Part shown: in pieces, positions 16,761 through 25,599 of the stretch | How positions within the stretch are numbered: the first letter of the stretch is position 1 | Layout of the letters: the number at the start of each line of letters is the position of its first letter | NCBI RefSeq assembly: GCF_000597725.1 | Contig: NZ_JFBL01000019.1 | Coordinates: 1-54,733 of the forward strand | Source of the DNA: Sulfurospirillum arcachonense DSM 9755 | GTDB lineage: Bacteria > Campylobacterota > Campylobacteria > Campylobacterales > Sulfurospirillaceae | Length of the DNA stretch: 54,733 nt | Reading direction: 5' to 3' | Notes under the pieces: model-generated | Told to the model about the DNA's origin: nothing | Seen by the model: the letters and a program-made list of their open reading frames with translations, nothing else | Databases searched by the model: none | Translations under genes and position numbers: made by a program

Positions 16761-17644
16761 TTATTCCAATATTATTGCTTTATATTTTGATATAAGTTTT
16801 GCTCTTAAGAGTTTACCATTATCTGTTTTTACTTTTAGTATATCACCTATATTTCCATCTTCTAAAACTGTAGCATGAGTAGCAATTACAAGCATACCAT
16901 CTCTTATATAGGCTCTTATATCTGTTCCTCTTAAAATATCTTTTTTATATTCAAATTTATTCATTGTTAAAATAGAATTTGCGCTAATATAATTTTTTGT
17001 CATAAGGTTATTAGGAACTTTACATGTAATGATTTTTGAAGGTAATTTATCAATTTTGATAGTAATTTTTTCATAATCATTTCTGGATAGAATTTTATCG
17101 TTAAATAATTTATGTTTTGCTTTAAAAGCCTTTATATTTGCATCTATTGTAAATTTAAAATAGATATTTTTTTCCGAAGTTGGTGTTTTAAAAATAGCTC
17201 GGAAGGAGCCTTTTCGTTTTCTAAAATTATTGTTTTTTAAAGATATTGTTAATAATTTATATGATTTAAAGTCAAAAGGAAGTGGAGTAGTTGGTTTTAT
17301 GTTTAATGAGTGAATATTTATGCAAGGATATTCATTTGCAAATTTATCTAAAATAGCTTCAATTATTTTGTCTTTTTTTCCTGCTAAATTACAAAATCTT
17401 TCAAATGTTATGATTCCATTACTTGAATCAATTACTTTATAATTTTTTTCAACAAATGGATTTTTTACATGTAAAGATGGAACACTATAAGATGCTCTTG
17501 ATTTTGGAAGAGTGATGATTTTAAAGTTTTGATTTACACCAAAAAATTTCGCATCTAATTCTAAATTTTCATCAACACAATAATGAGGTAATAATGTCAC
17601 TGATTTTGCAAAAACAGAAATTGTTAAAAAAAGAAAAAATAAGA

Positions 17645-17645
<1 letters not shown>
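16761..17645 (-). CDS. flgA: Flagellar basal body P-ring assembly chaperone FlgA (start codon unclear)
   Basis: A periplasmic protein that helps assemble the flagellar P-ring. A hydrophobic export segment ([15 protein letters not shown]) is followed by a family-typical FlgA C-terminal SAF-like domain ([20 protein letters not shown], then [16 protein letters not shown] and the end KYKAIILE). The frame stays open into the tRNA-Gly gene upstream, but no ATG, GTG or TTG lies between the tRNA and the signal peptide. The first GTG (17600) would remove the signal peptide. I list ATC at 17645, directly after the tRNA acceptor stem, as a placeholder. An uncommon start or a homopolymer indel are both possible. 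TACATGTA occurs at 17021 and 17466. Confidence 0.75.
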
Positions 17646-17719
<74 letters not shown>

Positions 17720-17737
17720 AGCTAAAAAAGAAACAAA

Positions 17738-17766
17738 ATTTTATCAAAAAAGAACCCCTATGTCAA
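17738..17766 (-). promoter_or_regulatory. Strong sigma70-type promoter for tRNA-Gly and the downstream gene series
   Basis: On the minus strand: TTGACA (17761-17766), a 17-base spacer and TAAAAT (17738-17743). The start would fall about 12 bases upstream of the tRNA. No promoter as good is seen before any of the following genes down to cysE. Confidence 0.75.
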
Positions 17767-17806
17767 ATAAAGTTTATTCTAGCACATTTTAGGGCTTTTT
17801 TAAAGT

Positions 17807-19432
17807 TTATATTTTAAAAACATCTATTTCTTGTTTTAAATCAGATGTGGCATCTTGTAAAGATGTAGCCACTTGGGTAAGGTTGTCAGCAACATCTTTA
17901 TTTTTATGAGTAAGTTTTGTAGCTTCTCCTACACTATTTGCTAAATCTTTAATTTTATTACTAATTAAAATACTTTTTTCACGACCAGTTTTTGTTATTT
18001 TTAAACTTTTTGCAGTTGATTCTCTCGTATTGGTTGCCATGGATGAAATTTCATTAGCATTAGAGTTTAATTCTAAAACTTGGTTACTATTCTCTTTTAT
18101 ATGTTCACTTACTTGTGAAACACTTTGTACGACAACTCCTATGGTAGCATCAATTTCAAGAAGTGACTTTTGAGTGCGTTCAGCTAGTTTTCTCACTTCT
18201 TCAGCAACAACGGCAAAGCCACGCCCATGTTCTCCTGCTCTAGCAGCTTCAATAGCCGCATTAAGTGCTAAAAGATTAGTTTGTTCAGAAATATCACTAA
18301 TGATTTCTAAAACAGAACGAATTTGCATTGTTTGTTCTGATAAATCATGTACTTTTACGGATATATCTTGTTCATCTTGACTGATTTTGTTGATACTCGA
18401 TACAATATTATCTAAAGTAGATATCATTTTTTCAAGCATCTCATAATCTTCTTGCATATAATTTGCTGATGTTTCTGCGATAATTTTTTGTTCATCTAGC
18501 TCTACGTTGATTTCTTCAGTATTTTGGTTGACTTTTTCTACAATACTATCTTGTTTGGAAGCTAATTCTCTAATTTGTTCTGATGAAGAATGAACACTTT
18601 GATTCACTTTTGAAGTGTGATCAACAGTTGTTTTTGCCTTAAGTAAAGCTTGTTGAATAGTATGCATTAAAGTATTGATATTGGAGCATATCTGACCCAA
18701 TTCATCTTTGTTTTCAAAATATATAGGATTATTGAGTTCTAGATTATTTGAATTTTGCGATATATGCGCATCAATATGTTTAATACTTTTAACAATATAT
18801 CTGCTTATCATCCATAAAACAATTACTGATGAGAATAAAATGATAAAAGAGATAATGATATTTAAAAGATAGTTTTGATTAAGAGTTTTTTGAATTTCTT
18901 GGTTAATTATTTTAATCCTTTTATCTGTAAATTGAGTCATATTTACAAATCTAGTAGAAATATAATGAGCTGGTTCTTCAACATCTATAGCAATATCACT
19001 GATGTCATCATGATTGTCTTTTACATATGCTTCATGGATTGGCTTAAACATAGGTTTTATATCTTTTGTGTATTTTGTATATGCTTCTTTTAAATTCTTT
19101 TTTAAATAGGGGTCATTAAAAAAATTACTCTGAAAAGCATTTTTAAAAAATCGATCTAAATCTTTTTGAAGTATATAAATCCTATCTCTAGCTTGACCTG
19201 TTGGAAGAAATTCACTAGTAACATGAATAAGGTCGTTTAAAATAGTGTCAAATTGTTCTTTTGCATGGTTGACTTCATTTGAAGGGATAACATTTTGATT
19301 GTATATTGTATCAAGTGCTTTACTGCCAGTTAAACTTGAACTTATACCAATTCCTGACAATAACATCAGACCAATTATAGAGGCAATTGAAATTCCAAGT
19401 AGCTTTGTTGAAATTTTTAGTTTTTTAAACAT
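17807..19432 (-). CDS. Methyl-accepting chemotaxis protein with periplasmic helical sensor domain
   Basis: A complete 541-residue chemoreceptor. TM1 is at about residues 10-30. A helical-bundle periplasmic domain follows (about 31-190; [17 protein letters not shown] is typical of four-helix bundle sensors), then TM2 (about 192-212) and a HAMP-like segment ending near [17 protein letters not shown]. The cytoplasmic signalling domain carries the tip [21 protein letters not shown] and [19 protein letters not shown]. It senses a small molecule, possibly via a partner protein, and controls CheA at the membrane. A GCAGGAG ribosome-binding site precedes the start. No C-terminal CheR/CheB pentapeptide is evident; it ends [11 protein letters not shown]. 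The ligand is unknown. Confidence 0.93.
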   Translation of the reverse strand: MFKKLKISTKLLGISIASIIGLMLLSGIGISSSLTGSKALDTIYNQNVIPSNEVNHAKEQFDTILNDLIHVTSEFLPTGQARDRIYILQKDLDRFFKNAFQSNFFNDPYLKKNLKEAYTKYTKDIKPMFKPIHEAYVKDNHDDISDIAIDVEEPAHYISTRFVNMTQFTDKRIKIINQEIQKTLNQNYLLNIIISFIILFSSVIVLWMISRYIVKSIKHIDAHISQNSNNLELNNPIYFENKDELGQICSNINTLMHTIQQALLKAKTTVDHTSKVNQSVHSSSEQIRELASKQDSIVEKVNQNTEEINVELDEQKIIAETSANYMQEDYEMLEKMISTLDNIVSSINKISQDEQDISVKVHDLSEQTMQIRSVLEIISDISEQTNLLALNAAIEAARAGEHGRGFAVVAEEVRKLAERTQKSLLEIDATIGVVVQSVSQVSEHIKENSNQVLELNSNANEISSMATNTRESTAKSLKITKTGREKSILISNKIKDLANSVGEATKLTHKNKDVADNLTQVATSLQDATSDLKQEIDVFKI

Positions 19433-19459
19433 TATTACTCCTGCAAACTAATATAGAAA

Positions 19460-19465
19460 ATTATA
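19460..19465 (-). promoter_or_regulatory. Probable -10 element for the chemoreceptor gene
   Basis: TATAAT on the minus strand, 28 bases before the start codon, with a good ribosome-binding site between. No sigma28 or sigma54 consensus is evident. Confidence 0.4.
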
Positions 19466-19512
19466 TACAGTTTAAGATTATAAAAGGTTTAATTTAGTTT
19501 ACCTTGTAAATT

Positions 19513-20712
19513 TTATTTAAAGTATACTACCTTTAATTGGGTATTTTCTTCTATAATACTATCATTTTCCTTTGAAATTAAAATGACATTACTATTTATG
19601 ATTGGAGTAATCATTCCTGATGCATATTTATTGTTATTAAAAGCAACAAAATTACCATCCTTAAGATTCCCCAAAACAATATTGACACGACCTGGTTTAA
19701 CACTAAATTTTTGGCTATTGTTAGCAAGTACTTTTTCATGTACAAAGTTTGTACAACCTTGTAATTTTTTTAAAGCTGGTATCAATAATAAAAAAGTATT
19801 TACATATGCTGCAAGTGGGTTACCTGGCATAGATGCGACTAACGTATCTCCCATTGTTCCCATCATAGTCGGTTTACCTGGTTTGATATTGATTCCGTGA
19901 AATGACTCTTTAAAACCATTTGATTTTAATGCCTCTTCAACAAAATCAGCTTCACCCATACTAATACCACCAGTTGTTACAATAGCATCATATCTTTTCA
20001 TTTTAGAAAAATACTGAATACTCTCTTCTAAATTATCAGGTATAACTCCACAATAGTCTGCTTGAAATCCATGTTCATTTAATAAAGAGAGTAGGGCAGA
20101 AGAATTTACATTGTATATTTCATTTTCACTTGCTTTATCCCAAGGTTCTTTAAGTTCATCTCCTGTAGAAAAGATAGCTATACTAATTTTTTTATACACA
20201 CCAATAGTAGTAATTCCTTGAGAAGCTAACATAGCTATTACACTAGAGTTTATTACATCACCTGTATTACAAAGTATATTCCCTTTGGCTTGTTCTTCAC
20301 CTTTAAATCGAAAAGCACTTCCTTTTTTTGTTTTATTATCTAATGTCACTTCATTTTCATCATAATGAATACAGTTTTCAAAAGGAATTATTGTATCTAC
20401 ATCACTAGGGATTTTTGCTCCTGTCATTATTTTATAGCATTCATCGTTGTTTAAACAAGCAGAAATATTCATACCTGCATAGATAGTTTCTTTGATTTTA
20501 AGTGTTTTTCCTAAATCTTTATGTGAAAAAGCAAAACCATCCATTGCTGAATTATTAAATGAAGGCAAGTCCTTTTTACATGTAATAGGTTCTGCTAAAA
20601 CTCGTCCAAGTGCATCAAAACATGAAATATACTCTTTGGGAGTCTCTTTTTCTATCAGATTTATTGATTTTTCTACCGCTTCATCAAAACTAACTGTAAT
20701 AAATTCTTGCAT
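19513..20712 (-). CDS. moeA: Molybdopterin molybdenumtransferase MoeA
   Basis: A 399-residue enzyme that inserts molybdate into molybdopterin-AMP during molybdenum cofactor synthesis. The N-terminal domain includes LPSFNNSAMDGFAF and MTGAKIPSDVDTIIPFE. The MoaB/Mog-like central domain has IFSTGDEL, the TTGGISMGEADFVEEAL loop and MPGNPLAAYVNTF. The length is typical. The gene overlaps murA by one base, and no other Moco gene is nearby. A cofactor of this pathway, with tungsten or molybdenum, is needed by the aldehyde oxidoreductase at the window end. A TACATGTA palindrome lies at 20577-20584. Confidence 0.95.
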   Translation of the reverse strand: MQEFITVSFDEAVEKSINLIEKETPKEYISCFDALGRVLAEPITCKKDLPSFNNSAMDGFAFSHKDLGKTLKIKETIYAGMNISACLNNDECYKIMTGAKIPSDVDTIIPFENCIHYDENEVTLDNKTKKGSAFRFKGEEQAKGNILCNTGDVINSSVIAMLASQGITTIGVYKKISIAIFSTGDELKEPWDKASENEIYNVNSSALLSLLNEHGFQADYCGVIPDNLEESIQYFSKMKRYDAIVTTGGISMGEADFVEEALKSNGFKESFHGINIKPGKPTMMGTMGDTLVASMPGNPLAAYVNTFLLLIPALKKLQGCTNFVHEKVLANNSQKFSVKPGRVNIVLGNLKDGNFVAFNNNKYASGMITPIINSNVILISKENDSIIEENTQLKVVYFK

Positions 20713-21974
20713 TACTCTTCCAATCTTTCTATTTTAGCTCCAAGTGCTGAAAATTTTCCTTCTAAATTTTCATAACCACGATCTAGATGATATATTCTGT
20801 GTACTTTTGTTGTTCCTTCTGCTACAAAAGCAGCAAGGATAAGAGCTGAGCTGGCTCTTAAATCTGTAGCCATAACATCTGCAGCATTTAGTTCAGAGTT
20901 ACCTCCAACTGTTGCACTATGTCCTTTTAATTTCACAGTTGCTCCCATACGGCAAAGTTCGCTAACATGCATAAATCTATTTTCAAATAATCTCTCATCT
21001 ATAATACTTGTTCCATCTGCTTGGGTACAAAGAGCCATAAATTGAGCTTGCATATCTGTTGGAAAACCAGGGTATTCAGTAGTTTCAATATCAGCAGGTA
21101 GAATTTTACTAGCTGGAGATATTGTAATACTATTGTTTGTTGTTTCTATACCAAATCCCATTCGTTCTAATTTTAATGTAATAGCTTCCATATGTTTTGG
21201 AATTACATTAGTTATTGTAATTTTAGAATTTGTGATTGCTCCAGCACAAAGATATGTTCCAGCTTCAATCCTATCTGGAATTACAGTAAAGTCTTGAATA
21301 TCCAAAAGATTTCCACCACTTCCAACAATAGTCAATTGTGATGTTCCAATACCATCTATTTTTACTCCTGCATTTTGAAGTACTTCACAAAGTTGCACGA
21401 CTTCAGGTTCTTTTGCAACATTTACTAGTTTTGTAGTACCATGTGCTAAAGATGCAGCCATGAGAATGTTTTCGCTTCCTGTTACTGTTACTTTATCAAA
21501 AATAATAGTAGTCCCTTTAAGCCCATCAGGTGCTTTTGCAACAACATAGCCTTGTTCAAGTTCTATAATTGCTCCCATTTGCTCTAATGCTTTTAAATGT
21601 AAATCAATTGGTCGTTGACCAATTGCACAACCCCCAGGTAATGATACTTCACAATGTCCAAATCTAGCAAGTAGTGGACCAAGAGTAAGAATTGAGGCTC
21701 TCATTTTTCTCACTATGTCATAGTTGGCACAAGCTGATTTTACAGTAGTTGTATCTATTGTTACATGATTATTATCATAAGAAGAGGAAGCACCTAGGTT
21801 ACCTAAAAGCTTTAGGAGTGTCTTTACATCAGCAACATTTGGAACATTGGATATATTGATTTTATTTTTTGATAAAAGTGTAGCAGCGAGAAGAGGTAAA
21901 GCAGCATTTTTAGCTCCAGATATTGAAACTGAGCCTTGTAATTTTTGTTTACCTTCAATTGATAAATAATGCAT
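20712..21974 (-). CDS. murA: UDP-N-acetylglucosamine 1-carboxyvinyltransferase
   Basis: A 420-residue enzyme for the first committed step of peptidoglycan synthesis, transferring enolpyruvate from PEP to UDP-GlcNAc. The N-terminus shows the conserved [17 protein letters not shown]. The loop cysteine, the target of fosfomycin, is at about residue 116 in [16 protein letters not shown]. Further signatures are GSENILMAA, the [15 protein letters not shown] region and [12 protein letters not shown]. The length is normal. The start is preceded by AAGGAAA. It appears to lead a two-gene unit with moeA. Confidence 0.97.
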   Translation of the reverse strand: MHYLSIEGKQKLQGSVSISGAKNAALPLLAATLLSKNKINISNVPNVADVKTLLKLLGNLGASSSYDNNHVTIDTTTVKSACANYDIVRKMRASILTLGPLLARFGHCEVSLPGGCAIGQRPIDLHLKALEQMGAIIELEQGYVVAKAPDGLKGTTIIFDKVTVTGSENILMAASLAHGTTKLVNVAKEPEVVQLCEVLQNAGVKIDGIGTSQLTIVGSGGNLLDIQDFTVIPDRIEAGTYLCAGAITNSKITITNVIPKHMEAITLKLERMGFGIETTNNSITISPASKILPADIETTEYPGFPTDMQAQFMALCTQADGTSIIDERLFENRFMHVSELCRMGATVKLKGHSATVGGNSELNAADVMATDLRASSALILAAFVAEGTTKVHRIYHLDRGYENLEGKFSALGAKIERLEE

Positions 21975-22105
21975 TAAAATATTTCCTTAAAATTATTATC
22001 ACATTGTATATAAATTTTATTTAAATTTTGATGTTATATTTGAGTTTATCGATGAAGTAAGAAATATTTGTGTGTATTTTTGATATTATTTGTAAAATAA
22101 GTATA

Positions 22106-22111
22106 TATAAT
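22106..22111 (+). promoter_or_regulatory. Probable -10 element of the PilZ-protein gene; very short leader
   Basis: TATAAT whose expected start site (about 22117-22118) lies only about five bases before ATG 22123. No purine-rich ribosome-binding site other than GGTTGG is seen, so the transcript may be nearly leaderless. Confidence 0.4.
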
Positions 22112-22122
22112 GGTTGGTACAC

Positions 22123-24021
22123 ATGAATAATGAAGAATTAAAGATGTTACTCCGCAATGTTCATTTTGCACATTTATATGTTGATACTATAGTATTTAGT
22201 GGATTGGAAAAAAATAAAGATTATTTTTTAGAATATAAAAGTTTTAATTTAAATGATACTTCTTTAGATATTAAATCTAGTGATATAGTATTTATTGAGT
22301 TAAAAGAGTTAAATAAAGAGACTTTTAAACTTTTAAATAATATCGTAAAAACCAATGTTTCAAAAGAAATATATATTTTTTCTCCAAAAGAGGAAAATAT
22401 TTTTTTATTAAAATTTGCACTTCATTTCTCTTTAAATAAAATAAATTCTATTAGTATTAAAGAAGAAGAAATTAATAAAATTTTATATGAAGCGGCTAGG
22501 AAGATTGAACGTAAAAAAGAAGATAAAATTCAACTAGAAGTGAGTAAAAAAGTAAATTCTTTCTTTTCTCTTTTAATTTTTAATAAAGACAGATTGATTT
22601 TTGCTAATGAAAAATCAAAAGAACTTTTTGATTCACAAGATTCGTCAGAAATAGAAAATTTAATTAAAAATCATGATGAAATTAATACTTTGCTAAGTAA
22701 AAATAAAAATGATAAAGCAGAAATTATCATTGAATATGATGATGGAGAAAAATGGAATTATGGATTTTTTCTTGATTTATTTTCTAATAATGATGATAAA
22801 TTATTAACAATTATCCCGTTAAATAAAGTAAAAGAAACTGATGCTTTTATGGATACTATTAATAAATTTAAATTTATAGAGATTTTAAAAGATAAGTTGG
22901 CACAAAATAGTATAAGTAATAAGCCTATGGCTTTAGTTAACATAGATATAAAAAATTACGATAGGCTTAAAGAAGCTACAAGCAGTGCTATTGTGCATGA
23001 ATTTATAAAAAAATTTATTAATAAATTGAGTTCTTATAAGGATTCTTCTCAAGATTTGGTTCAATGGAATGCACATTGTTTTATTTTTCTTATGGAAAAA
23101 AGTACGTTTGAGCAAGTTAAATTAAAACTTGATACTATTCATCAAAAACTTATTTACAATGAAATAGATAAAAATGTCCCTCCTATTATTACATCATCTG
23201 CTTTAAGTATTGAGAGATTAGATATTAACGATATTATCAATTGTATAGAACAAATAAATCATCATGCTTTTACATGTAGTGATTTTAATAGTGATGATTT
23301 TTTTGAGATAAATCATTTAAATAATTATCTAGATGAAGATGAACAGATAAAACATTATTTAGAAAGTTGTGTGAGTAATAAAACACCTTTAAAACTTTTA
23401 AATATATATAAAGGTCTTTGTTTAAATACAACGTCTAGTGTAATAAAAGTACAGGCTAATACATATTTTTTACGTTGTGAAAATTTGCAGGGCTATTCTA
23501 TGAAGTTTGAAAATAAAACTATCATACAAGCACCAGATCTTCAAAAAGATATTCGGGCCGATGTAGTATATGTAAATTTAGAAGAATCCTATGTTGTTTT
23601 AGATAATTTAGTTTTTCTAGACAGTAGTGCAAATAATCGAGAACATACAAGAGTGCAACCACGTCTTAGAACACCAATTACTATAAAATATAAAAGATAT
23701 TCATATCAAGGTGAAATTATAGATTTATCAACACAAGCAGTGGCTATAATGCTAAATCACTCTTTAAGTGATGAATTAGTATCAGAAAAAGTTGAAATAC
23801 AATTTAAACTGCCTGATAGTTCAAATGAAAATGGGTTTGCATATATGGATGTTACTGGTGAAATTGTACATGTAGGTGAAATAGACATTACAAAAAGTAA
23901 AATTGTTGTTATGGTTGATCTTGAAAAACCTTATGACTCTTATCTTTTAAAATATATGTATGAGAGACAAAAAGAATTAATATTTGAGTTAAAAAAAGCT
24001 ATAAAATTAATGTCTAAATAA
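22123..24021 (+). CDS. PilZ-domain protein with pseudo-receiver and degenerate GGDEF-like region
   Basis: A soluble protein of about 632 residues, with four regions. Residues 1-120 look like a receiver fold without the phospho-aspartate; the strand where Asp is expected reads DIVFIEL. Residues 140-240 resemble a PAS-like domain. Residues 245-400 resemble a GGDEF fold (ALVNIDIKNYDRLKEA), but the signature is replaced by QWNAHCFIFL, so cyclase activity is unlikely. The C-terminal half (about 415-632) is a YcgR-N-like domain plus PilZ domain, with RVQPR and GEIIDLSTQAV. The PilZ glycine of DxSxxG is alanine here. The same C-terminal pair occurs at 50099-51589. A c-di-GMP effector role is inferred. 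ATG 22123 is preferred over TTG 22114. Confidence 0.75.
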   Translation: MNNEELKMLLRNVHFAHLYVDTIVFSGLEKNKDYFLEYKSFNLNDTSLDIKSSDIVFIELKELNKETFKLLNNIVKTNVSKEIYIFSPKEENIFLLKFALHFSLNKINSISIKEEEINKILYEAARKIERKKEDKIQLEVSKKVNSFFSLLIFNKDRLIFANEKSKELFDSQDSSEIENLIKNHDEINTLLSKNKNDKAEIIIEYDDGEKWNYGFFLDLFSNNDDKLLTIIPLNKVKETDAFMDTINKFKFIEILKDKLAQNSISNKPMALVNIDIKNYDRLKEATSSAIVHEFIKKFINKLSSYKDSSQDLVQWNAHCFIFLMEKSTFEQVKLKLDTIHQKLIYNEIDKNVPPIITSSALSIERLDINDIINCIEQINHHAFTCSDFNSDDFFEINHLNNYLDEDEQIKHYLESCVSNKTPLKLLNIYKGLCLNTTSSVIKVQANTYFLRCENLQGYSMKFENKTIIQAPDLQKDIRADVVYVNLEESYVVLDNLVFLDSSANNREHTRVQPRLRTPITIKYKRYSYQGEIIDLSTQAVAIMLNHSLSDELVSEKVEIQFKLPDSSNENGFAYMDVTGEIVHVGEIDITKSKIVVMVDLEKPYDSYLLKYMYERQKELIFELKKAIKLMSK

Positions 24022-24030
24022 AAGAATGAA

Positions 24031-24055
24031 GAAAGAGAGTTTTAAACTCTCTTTC
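24031..24055. terminator. Bidirectional terminator between converging genes
   Basis: Near-perfect 12-bp arms GAAAGAGAGTTT and AAACTCTCTTTC separated by a single T; the central bases form the loop. It is flanked by A-rich sequence and CATT, ten bases after the PilZ gene stop and before the stop of the minus-strand transporter. Confidence 0.7.
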
Positions 24056-24071
24056 TCATTAGAAGTAAATA

Positions 24072-25478
24072 TTAAATGATAAAGAATCCAAGTAATACTA
24101 GAGCTCCTAGATAAATTGCTCCAAAGATAAATCCTAATTTCCACCATGTTGCTTGAGATATATATCCCGCACCATACCAGATAGGAGATGGTCCTGTTGC
24201 ATATGGAGTTAAGATACCCATAAGACCAAGTGAACCTACAAGTAACATTGCAAGAGGTTGCATCATATCAGCTGGGATAAGGTTAGCTGCTACTCCTAAG
24301 AAAAGAGGAAGTAAAGCAACAGTATGAGCTGTTACACTTGCAAAGAAGTAATGGAATACAAAGAATAGAACTACAAGTAAAATAACGATTGTAACTGGTT
24401 CCATTCCTACTAGACCTTCTGAAATAAGTCCAGCTGCCCATTTAAGGAATCCAACTTTTTTAAGTCCTCCAGCCATAGCAACTAATGTTGCGAACCAGAT
24501 AAATACGTTGAATGCACCTTTATTAGTGATAACATCTTCCCAAGAGATAACTTTAGTTAGTACTAAAAGACATAAAACAGCTAGTGCTGCAGTTGTACCA
24601 TTAACACCAATTTGTTTACCAAAAATCCACATAACAAGAGCTAACATACCAAGACCTAGCATTAAAAGTTCTTTGCTAGTAATAGAACCCATTTTTCTAA
24701 GTTCTTCTGCTGCCCAAGCTGGAGCTTCAGGAGATGTTTTTTGTTCAGGTGGATAAACAATATAAGTTAATAATGGAACTGCTAAAAATAGAGGAATCAT
24801 AATTATTGCTAAAGTTCCAAACCATTGTCCCCACTCAATTGCAATACCTGTACTTTTTTCTACTAAAGAAACAGCTAGTAAGTTAGGAGCAAGTGCTGTT
24901 AAGAACATTGAACTAGTTACACAAGTTGCTGCAATTGCTACCCATGAAATATATGCACCAAGTTTTCTTGGTTCATTTTCAGGAGTTGAGTTAAACATTT
25001 GTGGGATATTAATAGCGATAGGAAAAATTGTACCCGCACTTCTTGCTGTATTTGAAGGCATAAATGGTGATAAAACACCATCAGCAAGAGCAACAGCATA
25101 ACCAAGACCTAGTGAAGTTTTACCTAGTAATTTCACAAGTAAAAGAGCTATTCTTTTACCTAGACCACTTTTTTTGTAACCTAATGCAAACATAAATGCT
25201 GCAAAAATTAACCAGATAACGCCATTTGAAAAACCACTAAGTGCCCAAGAACGACTTGCTTTTGCAGTTTCACCTACTAAACCAAACGTTGCTGAAAAGG
25301 CAACACCTGTTAAACCAATCAATGCTGCTGGAATTGGCTCTAAGATTAAAGCCACGATAACAGTTAGAAATACTGCAAAAAAGTATTGCGCATTTACATC
25401 CAAGCCCGCTGGTGTTGGTAAAAGAGCTACAACGATTCCTACCAATAATGGTATAATCATTTTAACTGTATTACTCAT
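24072..25478 (-). CDS. DASS-family (SLC13-like) dicarboxylate/anion:Na+ symporter
   Basis: A 468-residue polytopic membrane protein with about 11-13 helices. It carries the family's first substrate/Na+ loop PFMPSNTARSAGTIFPIA and the C-terminal counterpart ILTPYATGPSPIWYGAGY, with LEPIPAALIGLTG near the N-terminus. Family members take up C4-C5 di- and tricarboxylates or sulfonates with sodium, or exchange them. It most resembles the 2-oxoglutarate/malate (SodiT/CitT) branch. It is divergent from a sensor-kinase/regulator pair at 25600-28455, which may control it. A TATAAT (25511-25516 on this strand) and a GGAGACAA ribosome-binding site precede the start. The exact substrate is unknown. Confidence 0.88.
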   Translation of the reverse strand: MSNTVKMIIPLLVGIVVALLPTPAGLDVNAQYFFAVFLTVIVALILEPIPAALIGLTGVAFSATFGLVGETAKASRSWALSGFSNGVIWLIFAAFMFALGYKKSGLGKRIALLLVKLLGKTSLGLGYAVALADGVLSPFMPSNTARSAGTIFPIAINIPQMFNSTPENEPRKLGAYISWVAIAATCVTSSMFLTALAPNLLAVSLVEKSTGIAIEWGQWFGTLAIIMIPLFLAVPLLTYIVYPPEQKTSPEAPAWAAEELRKMGSITSKELLMLGLGMLALVMWIFGKQIGVNGTTAALAVLCLLVLTKVISWEDVITNKGAFNVFIWFATLVAMAGGLKKVGFLKWAAGLISEGLVGMEPVTIVILLVVLFFVFHYFFASVTAHTVALLPLFLGVAANLIPADMMQPLAMLLVGSLGLMGILTPYATGPSPIWYGAGYISQATWWKLGFIFGAIYLGALVLLGFFII

Positions 25479-25510
25479 AATTGTCTCCTTTTGATATTTG
25501 AATTCCCGAA

Positions 25511-25571
25511 ATTATAAAATGTCTTATGGGATTTTAATGAGACTTTTTTTTCGCTATTATTCTGATACAAT
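25511..25571. promoter_or_regulatory. Divergent promoter region between the DASS transporter and the kinase gene
   Basis: A minus-strand TATAAT (25511-25516) faces the transporter, and a plus-strand TACAAT (25566-25571) faces the kinase. Between them lies an imperfect dyad, GTCTTAT (25521-25527) and ATGAGAC (25537-25543), a possible operator. Its use is inferred. Confidence 0.4.
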
Positions 25572-25599
25572 ATAGAATATTTTTTTAAAAAGAGTAATA

